From positions 1 through 64,000 of the forward strand of contig CAYQUC010000007.1 of the NCBI GenBank assembly GCA_964420605.1: a stretch of DNA of 64,000 nt, in the 5' to 3' direction. The stretch is from CAYQUC01 sp964420605 (lineage in GTDB: Bacteria; Pseudomonadota; Gammaproteobacteria; UBA6429; Thiohalophilaceae). Shown one piece after another: positions 16,249 through 25,712 of the stretch. The position numbers were made by a program, and so were the translations under genes. Each line of letters starts with the position of its first letter. Position 1 is the first letter of the stretch. The notes under the pieces are model-generated. The model searched no databases and was not told the DNA's origin. It worked only from the letters and a program-made list of their open reading frames with translations.

Positions 16249-19200
16249 TTAAGCTTTCTTTTCATCCAATAAAGTTCTGATTCGTTTTAATAACTTATTA
16301 GAACTGAAGGGCTTATATAACATGTTGTCATTTAATGATTTATTCATCCCCCCCTTATGGCGCTCATCTGAAAAACCACTAACCATTTGTATTTTTATAT
16401 GAGGGTAGTCTTTGAGTATCTGAGCGGCTAATTGATAGCCATCCATGTTTGGCATGATGACATCGGTAATAATTAAATCAATGGGGTTCTCCGAGCTATT
16501 TTTAACAATAGCCATGGCCTGTTCGCCATCAGCGGCGGTTAGAACATGGTAACCGTTGGAGGAAAATATAGTGTATGCCAAATCGACCATATCTTGTTCA
16601 TCATCGACGACTAATAATGTTTCAGAACCTTTGCTGATAGGATGTTCTAAATCAGTTGTCTCTATCGAAGTGATTGTTTGATGACTTCTCGGCAAATACA
16701 GTACAAAACGACTACCCTGTTTGGGTTCGGAATAAACCTTTATTGCGCCGCCACTTCGTTTAACAAATGCATAGACTTGACTTAAGCCTAGACCGGTACC
16801 TTGTTTCTTATTTGTTGTGAAAAAAGGGTCAAATATTTTGTCTCTAGTTGCTGCATCCATACCACAACCTGTATCGGTCACACTGAGTAGCACAAAATCA
16901 CCTGCAGTTAAATTTAACGCTTTTACATCGGTATCATTAAGTTGTTCATTTCGGGTGCTAATGGTTAAGTTGCCCTTAGAATCCATTGCATGTAGCGCAT
17001 TAATGCTCAAGTTTAATATGGCATCTTCTAAATCACTACTTTCTAGTTCGACCGGCCATAATGAATTATCAAGCTCATAGGTTAGGTTGATACGTACAGT
17101 TAATGTTTTTGCTAATAAATGATATTGATCTTGCAATACAGTATTAATATTGATTACTGATAATGTCGGTGGTTTATTGTAATTAGAAACGGATTGTAGT
17201 TTTTTAGCAAGTTTTGAGCCGCGAGTTGCAGCATTTTGTAAACGCTGTGAAATTTTAACTAACATTTTAGGATCATCTAAAAAATGGTTTATTTGTTCAG
17301 AGTATCCTAAAACTATACCCAGTATATTATTATAATCATGTGCAATTCCACCGGTTAGTTTTCCGAGAGCTTCCATTTTTTGGCTACGTTGGAATTGTTT
17401 CTCTTGAACTCGTCGCTCTGTTATATCCGTTGAAATGCCACATACGGCATAGACTTCATTGTTTTCATTAAGTAATGGAAATTTAATTGAAATGTAACTG
17501 TGTAAACCATCATCAAGTGCTGCTTGTTCTTCAGATTCGATAGCATGGCCTGCAGCTATGACGGCTTTATCATTAAATTGAAACTCATCGGCAATGTTTT
17601 TATCGAATAGCTCATAATCTGTTTTCCCTAAAACCTGGTCATTTGAAGTATGAAATAGTTTTTCAAACTGATAGTTAATAAAGGTATAGCATCCTTGTGT
17701 ATCTTTAACGTATATGACAGCAGGAGAGTGGTTCATTATTGCTTGCAAATCACGTTTGTTTTTTTCTGCTAATTCACGTAATTGATATTGTTCCGTTATA
17801 TCATTAAAAACCAATACTATTCCCATAATTGTGTCATTTTCTCGTATGGGTGCGACCGAATCTGATATATGATATTCATTACCATTTTTAGATATTAATG
17901 TAGTGTGATTACTTAGGTGAATTATTTCACCTGTGGTAATGACTTTATCAATTGGGTTGATTATGGCTTCTCGTGTTACTGAGTTAATAATATTAAATAT
18001 ATCCTTTAAAGCTTTACCCATAGCATCTTCTAATGACCAGCCCGTTAACAATTGAGCAGCAGGGTTCATGCGTCTTATTTTTCCTTGTGGGTCTGTGGTA
18101 ATCACTGCATCACCAATACTATTGAGTGTTATTTCAAGATTATTTTCGTTTTCTTTTAACGCATGTTCTGATTCTACTCGTTTAGTTATATCTATAAAGG
18201 TAACCACAGCGCCTACGCAATCGTTGTTTTTAAATATAGGGTGTGACCAATATTCTGCTGCAAAGCAACTTCCGTCTTTACGCCATAATACTTCATCATC
18301 AATATGTGTTTTAATTTTTTCTTTGAAAGCTTTAAAAATATGACTGTTGTCAACCGGGTAATTTGTGCCATCAGCATATTTATAATGAATTAACTGGTGC
18401 ATATTTTTTCCTAATAAATCAGAGGCATCAGTATAACCTAGCATTGAGATACAGGCATTATTGGCAAATGTACATTCACCATAGTTGTCAATACCATAGA
18501 TCGCTTCAGCAGTTGAATCGAGTAACAGTTGAACGAGTGCCTGACTAATGTTTAGGTCCAGCATCGATTTTTTTAAACGTTCTTGTAACGAGGTGAGGCT
18601 GTTGCCGAGATGATCAAGTTCATCAAGTTTTTCTGATTTTTTTATTCTATTTAATTTTAATTTATTATCTAATGAGTTTATGTTAATGATTTCAGCAAAA
18701 CGTCCTAATGTGGTTAAATGCTTAGCAACTAACTGATAAAATAAATACAACATAAATCCGCTAATCAAAAACGTTTTTATTGCATTACTTATTATTATAA
18801 TAATAGCTTGGTCAATGATGTGTTGGTAGGTTCTTGTTAAACTGGCGGTGACATGCATTTGTCCTATTTGTAATAAATTATTTCGAAAAGTATACTTTAG
18901 AGGAAATGTTAATTTAATGGTGTCGACATCGGTTAGTAGTCCTTCCTTAGCGATTAACTCTAAATTTTCATATACTTCTATATATTCAATGTCGGGTAGT
19001 CGTAGTATTCCTTGTAAGGTTAAAGCTAGCTCTTGTTGGTTTGTGACCCACACCCGTGCAGCAATGTTATCGCCGTAACTATTACGAATTTCATTTAACC
19101 GTTGTTGAATTCGGCTGACATCAGTTTTGTATATTTGAAAAAGTTGAAATGCCGAAGTAAGAATTGTAATTAAAGTACTTGCAAATACTATGTATACCAC

Positions 19201-19269
19201 CATTTTTTTGGCAAGAGGCCCGATGCGTTCGAATAACTTGATTTTATGAAATGGTATTGATGTATTCAT
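16249..19269 (-). CDS. Hybrid sensor histidine kinase with three PAS domains and a receiver
   Basis: A 1006-residue inner-membrane kinase. Order: membrane helix (22-47), small periplasmic domain (48-150), second helix (155-182), HAMP-like linker (183-240), three PAS domains (about 245-365, 375-495, 505-620), HisKA with the phospho-accepting His644 in GGIAHDYNN, HATPase_c (Asn-box near 753-757, GCGMD at 801-805, GTGLGLS at 824-830), and a C-terminal receiver (about 882-1000) with Asp889/890 and phospho-acceptor Asp936. It follows a periplasmic binding-protein gene by 19 bases in the same direction, which points to ligand sensing through that protein. No output regulator is adjacent. Confidence 0.9.
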   Translation of the reverse strand: MNTSIPFHKIKLFERIGPLAKKMVVYIVFASTLITILTSAFQLFQIYKTDVSRIQQRLNEIRNSYGDNIAARVWVTNQQELALTLQGILRLPDIEYIEVYENLELIAKEGLLTDVDTIKLTFPLKYTFRNNLLQIGQMHVTASLTRTYQHIIDQAIIIIISNAIKTFLISGFMLYLFYQLVAKHLTTLGRFAEIININSLDNKLKLNRIKKSEKLDELDHLGNSLTSLQERLKKSMLDLNISQALVQLLLDSTAEAIYGIDNYGECTFANNACISMLGYTDASDLLGKNMHQLIHYKYADGTNYPVDNSHIFKAFKEKIKTHIDDEVLWRKDGSCFAAEYWSHPIFKNNDCVGAVVTFIDITKRVESEHALKENENNLEITLNSIGDAVITTDPQGKIRRMNPAAQLLTGWSLEDAMGKALKDIFNIINSVTREAIINPIDKVITTGEIIHLSNHTTLISKNGNEYHISDSVAPIRENDTIMGIVLVFNDITEQYQLRELAEKNKRDLQAIMNHSPAVIYVKDTQGCYTFINYQFEKLFHTSNDQVLGKTDYELFDKNIADEFQFNDKAVIAAGHAIESEEQAALDDGLHSYISIKFPLLNENNEVYAVCGISTDITERRVQEKQFQRSQKMEALGKLTGGIAHDYNNILGIVLGYSEQINHFLDDPKMLVKISQRLQNAATRGSKLAKKLQSVSNYNKPPTLSVININTVLQDQYHLLAKTLTVRINLTYELDNSLWPVELESSDLEDAILNLSINALHAMDSKGNLTISTRNEQLNDTDVKALNLTAGDFVLLSVTDTGCGMDAATRDKIFDPFFTTNKKQGTGLGLSQVYAFVKRSGGAIKVYSEPKQGSRFVLYLPRSHQTITSIETTDLEHPISKGSETLLVVDDEQDMVDLAYTIFSSNGYHVLTAADGEQAMAIVKNSSENPIDLIITDVIMPNMDGYQLAAQILKDYPHIKIQMVSGFSDERHKGGMNKSLNDNMLYKPFSSNKLLKRIRTLLDEKKA

Positions 19270-19288
19270 AAATTTACTGCTTAATATT

Positions 19289-20059
19289 TTATTGACTACT
19301 AAGTGGTATTAAATGTTCAGAGACTAATTTTTTATAACTGCCATTATTTTTAATTTCCATAAGCGCAGCATTTAATTTCGGAATTAATGATTTATGTTTA
19401 TTATGTAAGTACATGAACATTTTTTTAGTTGCAAGTGCTGGTTGTAGCATAACAATATCTTTTATTTGTAGTTTGTCTATCATATACGTTCCTCCCCATT
19501 GAGAGTGGAGCACTATATCGATTCGTTCTTTTTTTAATAATATAAATAATTCGCGTGTATTATTGGTCTTAGTTATAGATGCAGTTTTAGGTACTAGATT
19601 TTCATAAATTTTCCAACCCGTTATAAAGGCGACTTCCTTGTTTTTTAATGCTGACCAGCCTGATGTTATGTCTATTGTTTTTTTAGAAAACGCAACAAAC
19701 TTTAGTGTGATCATATTGTTCGAAACACGAATTAAATTGGGATAGACTTTATTCATACCAGCTACGCGTATTATTTCTCCATCGATTAAACCGCTGTTGG
19801 CACTTTTTAATGCCCGTTCAGGAGGTAATACTTCAATGATTAGATCATAACCAATTTTATGAAACATCTTTTTTGCCAGCTCATCTAAAAAACCATCTCG
19901 AGATTCGGTTGTAAATGGAGCATCAGCTGCTGAATTAAGTATTATTGTCGGTCTGGAATTATTACTTAGCGCTACATTGGCTTGTGATGCCGGTGAATTA
20001 ACATTGATTAGACTATGGAATAGTAACAATACAATAATTACATGAATTTTTTTCACCAT
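19289..20059 (-). CDS. Periplasmic solute-binding protein (SBP_bac_3-like), probable sensor partner
   Basis: A 256-residue protein with a signal peptide (about 1-26) and the extracellular solute-binding family 3 pattern: an early PFT...DGFLDELAKKM stretch (49-65), then the VLPPERALKSANSGLIDGE segment (77-95) and a late KLNAALMEIKNNGSYKKL ending typical of the fold. The start ATG at 20059 has AAGGAAAT just upstream on its strand. No ABC permease or ATPase gene is near; the next gene down is the hybrid kinase. A sensory rather than transport role is inferred. The Pro-Pro-Glu-Arg stretch resembles polar amino acid binding proteins, but the ligand is unknown. Confidence 0.82.
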   Translation of the reverse strand: MVKKIHVIIVLLLFHSLINVNSPASQANVALSNNSRPTIILNSAADAPFTTESRDGFLDELAKKMFHKIGYDLIIEVLPPERALKSANSGLIDGEIIRVAGMNKVYPNLIRVSNNMITLKFVAFSKKTIDITSGWSALKNKEVAFITGWKIYENLVPKTASITKTNNTRELFILLKKERIDIVLHSQWGGTYMIDKLQIKDIVMLQPALATKKMFMYLHNKHKSLIPKLNAALMEIKNNGSYKKLVSEHLIPLSSQ

Positions 20060-20327
20060 TATTTCCTTTTCATATATCGCTTTAAGCCGGATTATTTAAC
20101 TAAATAAATTAACTCTGGAGAAATCCGTAGGATGTATTATAGTAATATAGTACGTTTTTGAGTTGTAATTGGATTGCTAACCATTAAATTTAGAGGAGGA
20201 GGGTGGTATTTAATTGTTTTATCGATAGATGAAACTTGTATTTTTAATAAGGAATTAAATTAAAAAAATAATAATATTTAAAAGTGAACTAAAATGATAT
20301 TTGTTAGTTGTAATAAAGGGTAATTTT

Positions 20328-21710
20328 ATGAGAGTACTCCACTATGCAAGAATAAAGAGTTTACTGTTTATTTTTTTGTTAGTTCAAATATCGTCGGTTG
20401 GTGCAGTGAACTGGGTGGTGTTACAGGCCACCGAACCTAAAAAAGTTATTCATCGTCCTTTTGTTTTTGTGCAATACAGTTATACCCGTGATTTGGGACG
20501 TGACATTAGTGTTGGACCCAATGCAGGTAAGCGTGCAAGTGCTAGTACGATAGCTCCTTGGTTTGAAGAGAATTCAAAATTTCATTTTAGACGAGCACGA
20601 ATTGGTATTCGAGGAAATTTTACAGGTGTAATGCGTAATAAATTTACACAAAAAATGAATTATTTTTTCCTCACTGAGTTAGCCCCTAACTTAATAACGT
20701 ATGATTTTTTAGGTGACAGTCAGCGTGCTATCGCTTTGGATCATTTTAGTCTGACTGCCAATCATATTCCGGGGGCTAGATTACGGTTTGGCTTATTTAA
20801 AACGCCGGGCTTAGAAGAAGTTTATCAAGGTATTGTAGCTCAGGATTATATTGAATTTACCGACTTTGCCGCACGTGAAGTGTTAGAACGGTTTGCTACT
20901 GGTAATAATCGAGCTACCCCTAGTGGCGGTACTAATGGTAATACCGGAACTCCTGTCAAACAGAGTTCAGGTTTTAATGGTGCGCGTGATTGGGGTGTCC
21001 AAGTTTTTAACAGCTTCAAAGATTCAGATTGGGACTATACTTATTCATTTATGCTTGGACGCGGTCGTGGTATCGATGAGTCAGCGGGGGCGAATAAGGC
21101 GCTTGAACAATATTATTACTTGTCTGCAGAACAGGATTTAGCTGGAGGCAAGGGGCCATGGAAACATGGCATTAAATATTATGCTTGGTTACAGAATGGC
21201 GTGAGAATATTTGAATCTGATCCGTTAAAAACTGAATATAATCGAAAGCGTTATGGTATTGGTATTCGTGCTCAGGGTGCCTTGTTTGGACTTAAAGCGA
21301 AACAAAGATTGGATCTGGCGCTGATGTTTGCTGATGGAATGGTTTTTATTGCACCTGCCGGGTCGGTTAAAGGTGGAAATTTAATGTATGCGGCACAACA
21401 GAACAATCGGTCTCGTGCGATTAGTCTTGATTATGGCCGGTTTTTAACTAAACACTGGGAAGTTATGATTAGATTAGAAAAGCATGAATTACTGTATAAA
21501 ACTGATGGTGTTATTTGGACTAAAGGTGATGCGCGTACAATTGATGCTGTGACATATGGTCTTCAATATTCATATACACCAAAGCAAAAATTGGCAATCA
21601 ATTATATAAATCGAACGGTAACTGCGCCTTATGAGTTCAATGCGGTAGTACAAGACGTTGTTGCTAGTGTTGGTGATCGCTATAGTGTGCAATACACTTG
21701 GATTTTTTAG
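20328..21710 (+). CDS. Outer-membrane porin-like beta-barrel protein
   Basis: A 460-residue protein. The ATG at 20328 has AAAGGG seven bases upstream; a TTG at 20301 in the same frame is less likely. A signal peptide covers about residues 1-26. The mature part alternates polar and aromatic residues, with repeated short strands of the FHFRRARIGIRG type, and it ends in Phe after QYTWI, the usual C-terminal signal for outer-membrane barrels. It recalls the phosphate-selective porin O/P group, but I see no clear ligand-binding lysine array. It diverges from the binding-protein/kinase operon, so it may be controlled by that system. Confidence 0.75.
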   Translation: MRVLHYARIKSLLFIFLLVQISSVGAVNWVVLQATEPKKVIHRPFVFVQYSYTRDLGRDISVGPNAGKRASASTIAPWFEENSKFHFRRARIGIRGNFTGVMRNKFTQKMNYFFLTELAPNLITYDFLGDSQRAIALDHFSLTANHIPGARLRFGLFKTPGLEEVYQGIVAQDYIEFTDFAAREVLERFATGNNRATPSGGTNGNTGTPVKQSSGFNGARDWGVQVFNSFKDSDWDYTYSFMLGRGRGIDESAGANKALEQYYYLSAEQDLAGGKGPWKHGIKYYAWLQNGVRIFESDPLKTEYNRKRYGIGIRAQGALFGLKAKQRLDLALMFADGMVFIAPAGSVKGGNLMYAAQQNNRSRAISLDYGRFLTKHWEVMIRLEKHELLYKTDGVIWTKGDARTIDAVTYGLQYSYTPKQKLAINYINRTVTAPYEFNAVVQDVVASVGDRYSVQYTWIF

Positions 21711-21734
21711 ATAACGAGATCAGCTATTATAAAA

Positions 21735-23249
21735 CTAATTTTCGTTGTTTTCTTTTTCAGTTTGGATTGTATGTTTGATCTCATCTGAAAGAATTTCTTT
21801 TATTTCTTCATCAAGATCGACGATTAATTCAATTAATCGATTGTGAACACGCATTTCTACTCTTTTTTGTAATGCATTCAATTTGTCAGTATTGAGATTT
21901 AGTGTGTCGAGTCCTGTAATATCAGAGAAATTATTTTTCTTATTGCCTGTAAGGTTACTTAAAATACCATCTGTATAATCAACACTCTCAATTGCTGGTG
22001 TTAATATCGCGTCACTAATGTTGTTTTTATCCGTTTTAGCTGGAATAGTGTTGGTTTGTTCTAAAACTTTTGCGGTAGAGCTTGCTAAGTGTTCTGCATT
22101 TTCTTTTGCAATTGCTAATAACTCTACATCTTTAATGTCGTCCAAACTTTTGTCCGATGACATTTTCTGTTGAGTAGTTTCTTTAATGACAACATGATCC
22201 AAACTCTCGGTATTTTGAGTGCTATCAGGGTTATCTATTTGAATGTCTATATGTGAATCTTCAACCAGTGAAATACTGGACTTAACTCTGGGTATATTCA
22301 AAGAGGGTTTATCAAATGATGGTTTTTGAATTTCAGCTGTATCGTTAATTGAATCTTCCGATACTTTTGTTTCCGCTATACTATCTTTTGAAATTTTATT
22401 GCTTGGAGTTATATTTTTTGGGGTGACATCTTTTAGGTTATTTTTTTCAGAAGTAAGATCTTTGGATATTTTAATTTCTGATATAGTTTGTTCAGGGACA
22501 ATCTCAGATTTGTTATTTGAAATCTTTTTAGGGTTTGAATTCAACTCAAAAGTGAGAATATCTGCTTTGGTATTATCATCTGTTTTTTTGATTTCGTTAT
22601 AGCTGGATTTTAATTCTTGCTGCTCAATACCATTCACAATTTCATCAAGCTCAGCCTCGATATCGTTTAAACTTGAATCAATATTTATTTCAACAGAACT
22701 ATCCATGTTAAAAAGTGAAGAATCCTGATCTTCAGGAATTACAATTTCTTCTAACATAGGTACGATTAAATCATGATCGTAGAGATCATTTAATTCTGTA
22801 TTATCACTTTCTGGTATCGACATATCGAATTCATCAGAGGATTTTGGTGCTACATTGGGATTTATATAAGGTTTAGTATTTGATGAGCTTAAGTTGTTGT
22901 TAAAAATATTATTCTCTGGTAACGCATCGAGAATAATTTCTTCAAAATTGGTATTCATAAAATTGCTATCGAGTTCTAGTTCAGTCGATACAGTATTGAA
23001 ATTAGGTTTTGGTAGTGAATTTGAGCTCGAAGATGCAGAATCTAATTTTTTAGCATCTCTTTTACTTAGTCGAGTTTCCATGGTATCGCTACCAATGCTA
23101 TCTGCACGAGCAATATTTTCTCGAGCTTCATTTATCTTTGAATCACCTTGTTTTAATAGAGATTTAATAGACTCTAATGATTTTATAAGTGATTTTTGTG
23201 GATCGATGCCATCAAAATTTGTTTTATTACTGGAATCCCGTTTACTCAT
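21735..23249 (-). CDS. Long acidic, mostly disordered protein of unknown function
   Basis: A 504-residue protein. It has a short charged N-terminal helix (about 15-50), then some 380 residues rich in Asn, Ser, Asp, Glu, Ile and Lys with no fixed motif, including a stretch around 270-300 where short Lys-Asp-Ser/Thr units recur. The last 70 residues look folded (NALQKRVEMRVHNRLIELIV and an acidic helix). It has no signal peptide or membrane helix, so it should be cytoplasmic. It starts five bases after holC on the same strand and is surely co-transcribed with it. I do not recognise the family. Confidence 0.75.
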   Translation of the reverse strand: MSKRDSSNKTNFDGIDPQKSLIKSLESIKSLLKQGDSKINEARENIARADSIGSDTMETRLSKRDAKKLDSASSSSNSLPKPNFNTVSTELELDSNFMNTNFEEIILDALPENNIFNNNLSSSNTKPYINPNVAPKSSDEFDMSIPESDNTELNDLYDHDLIVPMLEEIVIPEDQDSSLFNMDSSVEINIDSSLNDIEAELDEIVNGIEQQELKSSYNEIKKTDDNTKADILTFELNSNPKKISNNKSEIVPEQTISEIKISKDLTSEKNNLKDVTPKNITPSNKISKDSIAETKVSEDSINDTAEIQKPSFDKPSLNIPRVKSSISLVEDSHIDIQIDNPDSTQNTESLDHVVIKETTQQKMSSDKSLDDIKDVELLAIAKENAEHLASSTAKVLEQTNTIPAKTDKNNISDAILTPAIESVDYTDGILSNLTGNKKNNFSDITGLDTLNLNTDKLNALQKRVEMRVHNRLIELIVDLDEEIKEILSDEIKHTIQTEKENNEN

Positions 23250-23254
23250 ATCGA

Positions 23255-23698
23255 CTAGCCTCTTATTTTGTGAGATTCAATTTTATAACCACGATCTTGA
23301 TAGAATTTATATCGTGCTCGACCATCATCGGTACTGTTATCATCTTGCTTATTTACAATTTCAACCACGCGACTGTAATGGCTAAAGCAGTTTGGTACAG
23401 TCGGATTAAAATTAATTAATACATCATTCTTAATACTTTCTTGATTGTCAATTTGCTCTGAACCAATAACTACAGAACAGCTTTTTGCAATTGCAGAATC
23501 CGAACGAGCATGAGGAACAAAAGCCTCAGGCTTGAATGACCAGAGCAAATCATCAAATAATTTTGCATGTTGAGCATCAGTAGATTGAACGAAAATAGTG
23601 TGCCCTTGCGATTGGACTTTTTCAATTAACCGACATGCGAAGTGTTCACGTGCTTGAAGAGTATCATTATCTAGAATGTAGAAATCAATTCGAGTCAT
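23255..23698 (-). CDS. holC: DNA polymerase III chi subunit
   Basis: The clamp-loader subunit that links the replisome to single-strand-binding protein. At 147 residues it equals E. coli chi. Family features seen are the opening RIDFYIL, the ACRLIEKV helix, the LLWSFKPEAFVPHAR segment and a C-terminal GRARYKFYQDRGY. Downstream, five bases away, is the acidic unknown gene. Upstream is a 237-base spacer and then pepA, as expected for the pepA-holC order; the usual valS partner is displaced. Confidence 0.92.
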   Translation of the reverse strand: MTRIDFYILDNDTLQAREHFACRLIEKVQSQGHTIFVQSTDAQHAKLFDDLLWSFKPEAFVPHARSDSAIAKSCSVVIGSEQIDNQESIKNDVLINFNPTVPNCFSHYSRVVEIVNKQDDNSTDDGRARYKFYQDRGYKIESHKIRG

Positions 23699-23844
23699 AA
23701 TACGCTAAAGTGCCAAGGAATAAAAAAACTACTTAACATATTGTACAAAAATACCAATCTCAACCAAAGTTATAGTTATAACAGTATCATACATTAGATA
23801 TGTTGCGTAGGAGTTTCACTTTTTAATCTAAATTCTACATAACC

Positions 23845-23876
23845 TCATTAAGTTATTGAAATTAATAACTTAATGA
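23845..23876 (-). terminator. Hairpin between pepA and holC
   Basis: Perfect 13-bp inverted repeat TCATTAAGTTATT/AATAACTTAATGA with a 6-base loop, 60 bases after the pepA stop. No T run follows on the minus strand, so it may be an attenuator or mRNA-end protector rather than a terminator. Confidence 0.4.
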
Positions 23877-23935
23877 AGAAAATAATAAAATTATTGCGTT
23901 ATTAGTGAAAAAAAGTGACTTTATTAATCAAATAC

Positions 23936-25423
23936 TTAGAGTTGGTCTAATAAATATTGAGTGAGTAAAGGTACTGGCCTACCGGTAGCACCTTTATTTT
24001 TACCACTATTCCAGGCTACACCGGCTATATCGAGATGTGCCCAGTGGTATTTTTTGGTGAAGCGTGACAAGAAACAGGCCGCTGTGATGGTGCCAGCCTC
24101 TTTACCACCAATATTGGCAATATCAGCAAAATTACTCTTAAGTTGGTCTTGGTATTCATCCCACAATGGTAGCTCCCAAGCACGATCACCGCTGTATTGG
24201 CCTGCTGCGAGTAATTCGTTAACAAGGGGGGAGTGGTTACCTATTAGTCCCGCTGCTTGGCTACCGAGTGCGACAACACACGCACCGGTTAGCGTTGCAA
24301 CGTCGATAACTACGTTAGGGTTAAATTTTTCGCTGTAGGTTAATGCATCGCACAAGATTAAACGACCTTCAGCATCGGTGTTTAAAACTTCAATCGTCAT
24401 GCCTGACATGCTAGTCACGATATCCCCTGGTTTATTCGCATCACCATCGGGCATATTTTCGCAACTGGGTATTACTGCAACGACATTGATATCTGGTTGA
24501 AGCTCACCAATTGCGGCCATGGTTCCGATGACACCGGCTGCGCCACACATATCAAATTTCATTTCATCCATAGCTGGAGAAGGTTTTAGTGATATGCCGC
24601 CAGAGTCAAAAGTAATGCCTTTACCGACGAATACATAGGGTTTTGAACTATTACCGGGATATGAGTATTCAATCGTGATTAATTTAGGTGCTTGACGACT
24701 GCCGCGGGCAACCGATAAAAAAGAGCCCATACCCAGTTGTTCGATTTCATCCTGTTCCAGCACCGTTACTGTCATGTTTTGGTATAGCGTTGACATTTTC
24801 ATGGATTGTTTGGCTAAGTATGTCGGTGTACAGATATTACCTGGTAAATTGCCTAATTCACGTGCTAAGCGGCTGCCCTCGGCAATGGCATTACCCTCGC
24901 GCACAGCACGTTCACCACTGTTAAGTTCGCGTCGATTTGGGACATTTAAAATGAGTTTTCGGATAGGACGGCGTTCGGTATCTTTTTGACTTTTTAATTT
25001 ATCAAAGCTATACAATGTGTGGTGAATACATTCAACCGCTTGTCGGACTTTCCAATGGGTATCTTTGCCTTTGATATTTAGATCAGTTAAATAACTGACA
25101 GCATCCATCGCGCCGGTGTCGTTAAGGGTATTGACTGATGCTATGATGATTTGACGGTATTGGGTGTAGCCAATATTGCGTTCTTTACCACATCCGACCA
25201 AGAGAATACGATCACATAGTACGTTTTCAATATTATGTAATAATAACACTTGGCCCAGTTTGCCTTCAAGGTCACCGCGGCGCAAAATGCTGGAAATATA
25301 ACCATTTGTAGCGTCGTCCATTTGTTCAGCAGCGGGAGATAACTTCCTGCGCTCAAAAATGCCTACAACAACACAAGCTGATCGTTGTTTTTCTGGGTTA
25401 CCGCTTTTTACACTTATTTCCAT
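23936..25423 (-). CDS. pepA: Leucyl aminopeptidase (cytosol aminopeptidase, M17)
   Basis: Two-metal aminopeptidase of the cytosol; in E. coli PepA also binds DNA in site-specific recombination and carAB control. At 495 residues it matches the family (503). The catalytic signature NTDAEGRL lies at 348-355, and the metal ligands Lys268, Asp273, Asp291, Asp350 and Glu352 are all in place. The C-terminal catalytic domain and N-terminal domain are complete. It diverges from lptF across a 289-base spacer, as in many gammaproteobacteria. Confidence 0.97.
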   Translation of the reverse strand: MEISVKSGNPEKQRSACVVVGIFERRKLSPAAEQMDDATNGYISSILRRGDLEGKLGQVLLLHNIENVLCDRILLVGCGKERNIGYTQYRQIIIASVNTLNDTGAMDAVSYLTDLNIKGKDTHWKVRQAVECIHHTLYSFDKLKSQKDTERRPIRKLILNVPNRRELNSGERAVREGNAIAEGSRLARELGNLPGNICTPTYLAKQSMKMSTLYQNMTVTVLEQDEIEQLGMGSFLSVARGSRQAPKLITIEYSYPGNSSKPYVFVGKGITFDSGGISLKPSPAMDEMKFDMCGAAGVIGTMAAIGELQPDINVVAVIPSCENMPDGDANKPGDIVTSMSGMTIEVLNTDAEGRLILCDALTYSEKFNPNVVIDVATLTGACVVALGSQAAGLIGNHSPLVNELLAAGQYSGDRAWELPLWDEYQDQLKSNFADIANIGGKEAGTITAACFLSRFTKKYHWAHLDIAGVAWNSGKNKGATGRPVPLLTQYLLDQL

Positions 25424-25712
25424 TGGTGGTCCTTAAAAAATTAAATTATTATTAATACCTGAATTAATATACTAAAATCAATAAGTTATTTGTATATAAT
25501 AGGTGTTACCGGTAAATTAGTACACTCTACTTCGATATCGGTGGATTATAGAATATTTTGAAAAAAACTGTCGTACTCTAGTGCTTGAAAAATATCTTCT
25601 ATTTATCAAAATAAAGTAAAATAGTGCATCATTTTTTGCAAGATAAGAATAAGTTTATTGTTAACATCATATATAATTAGAAATTATCAGTATATTAAGT
25701 GGAAAACAAACA

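Noticed and set aside
22894..23385. 163-codon plus-strand frame opposite the acidic protein and holC
   Set aside because: It spans two minus-strand genes whose frames and coupling are convincing, and its Ser/Leu/Phe-rich product looks like antisense of Asp/Asn-rich codons.
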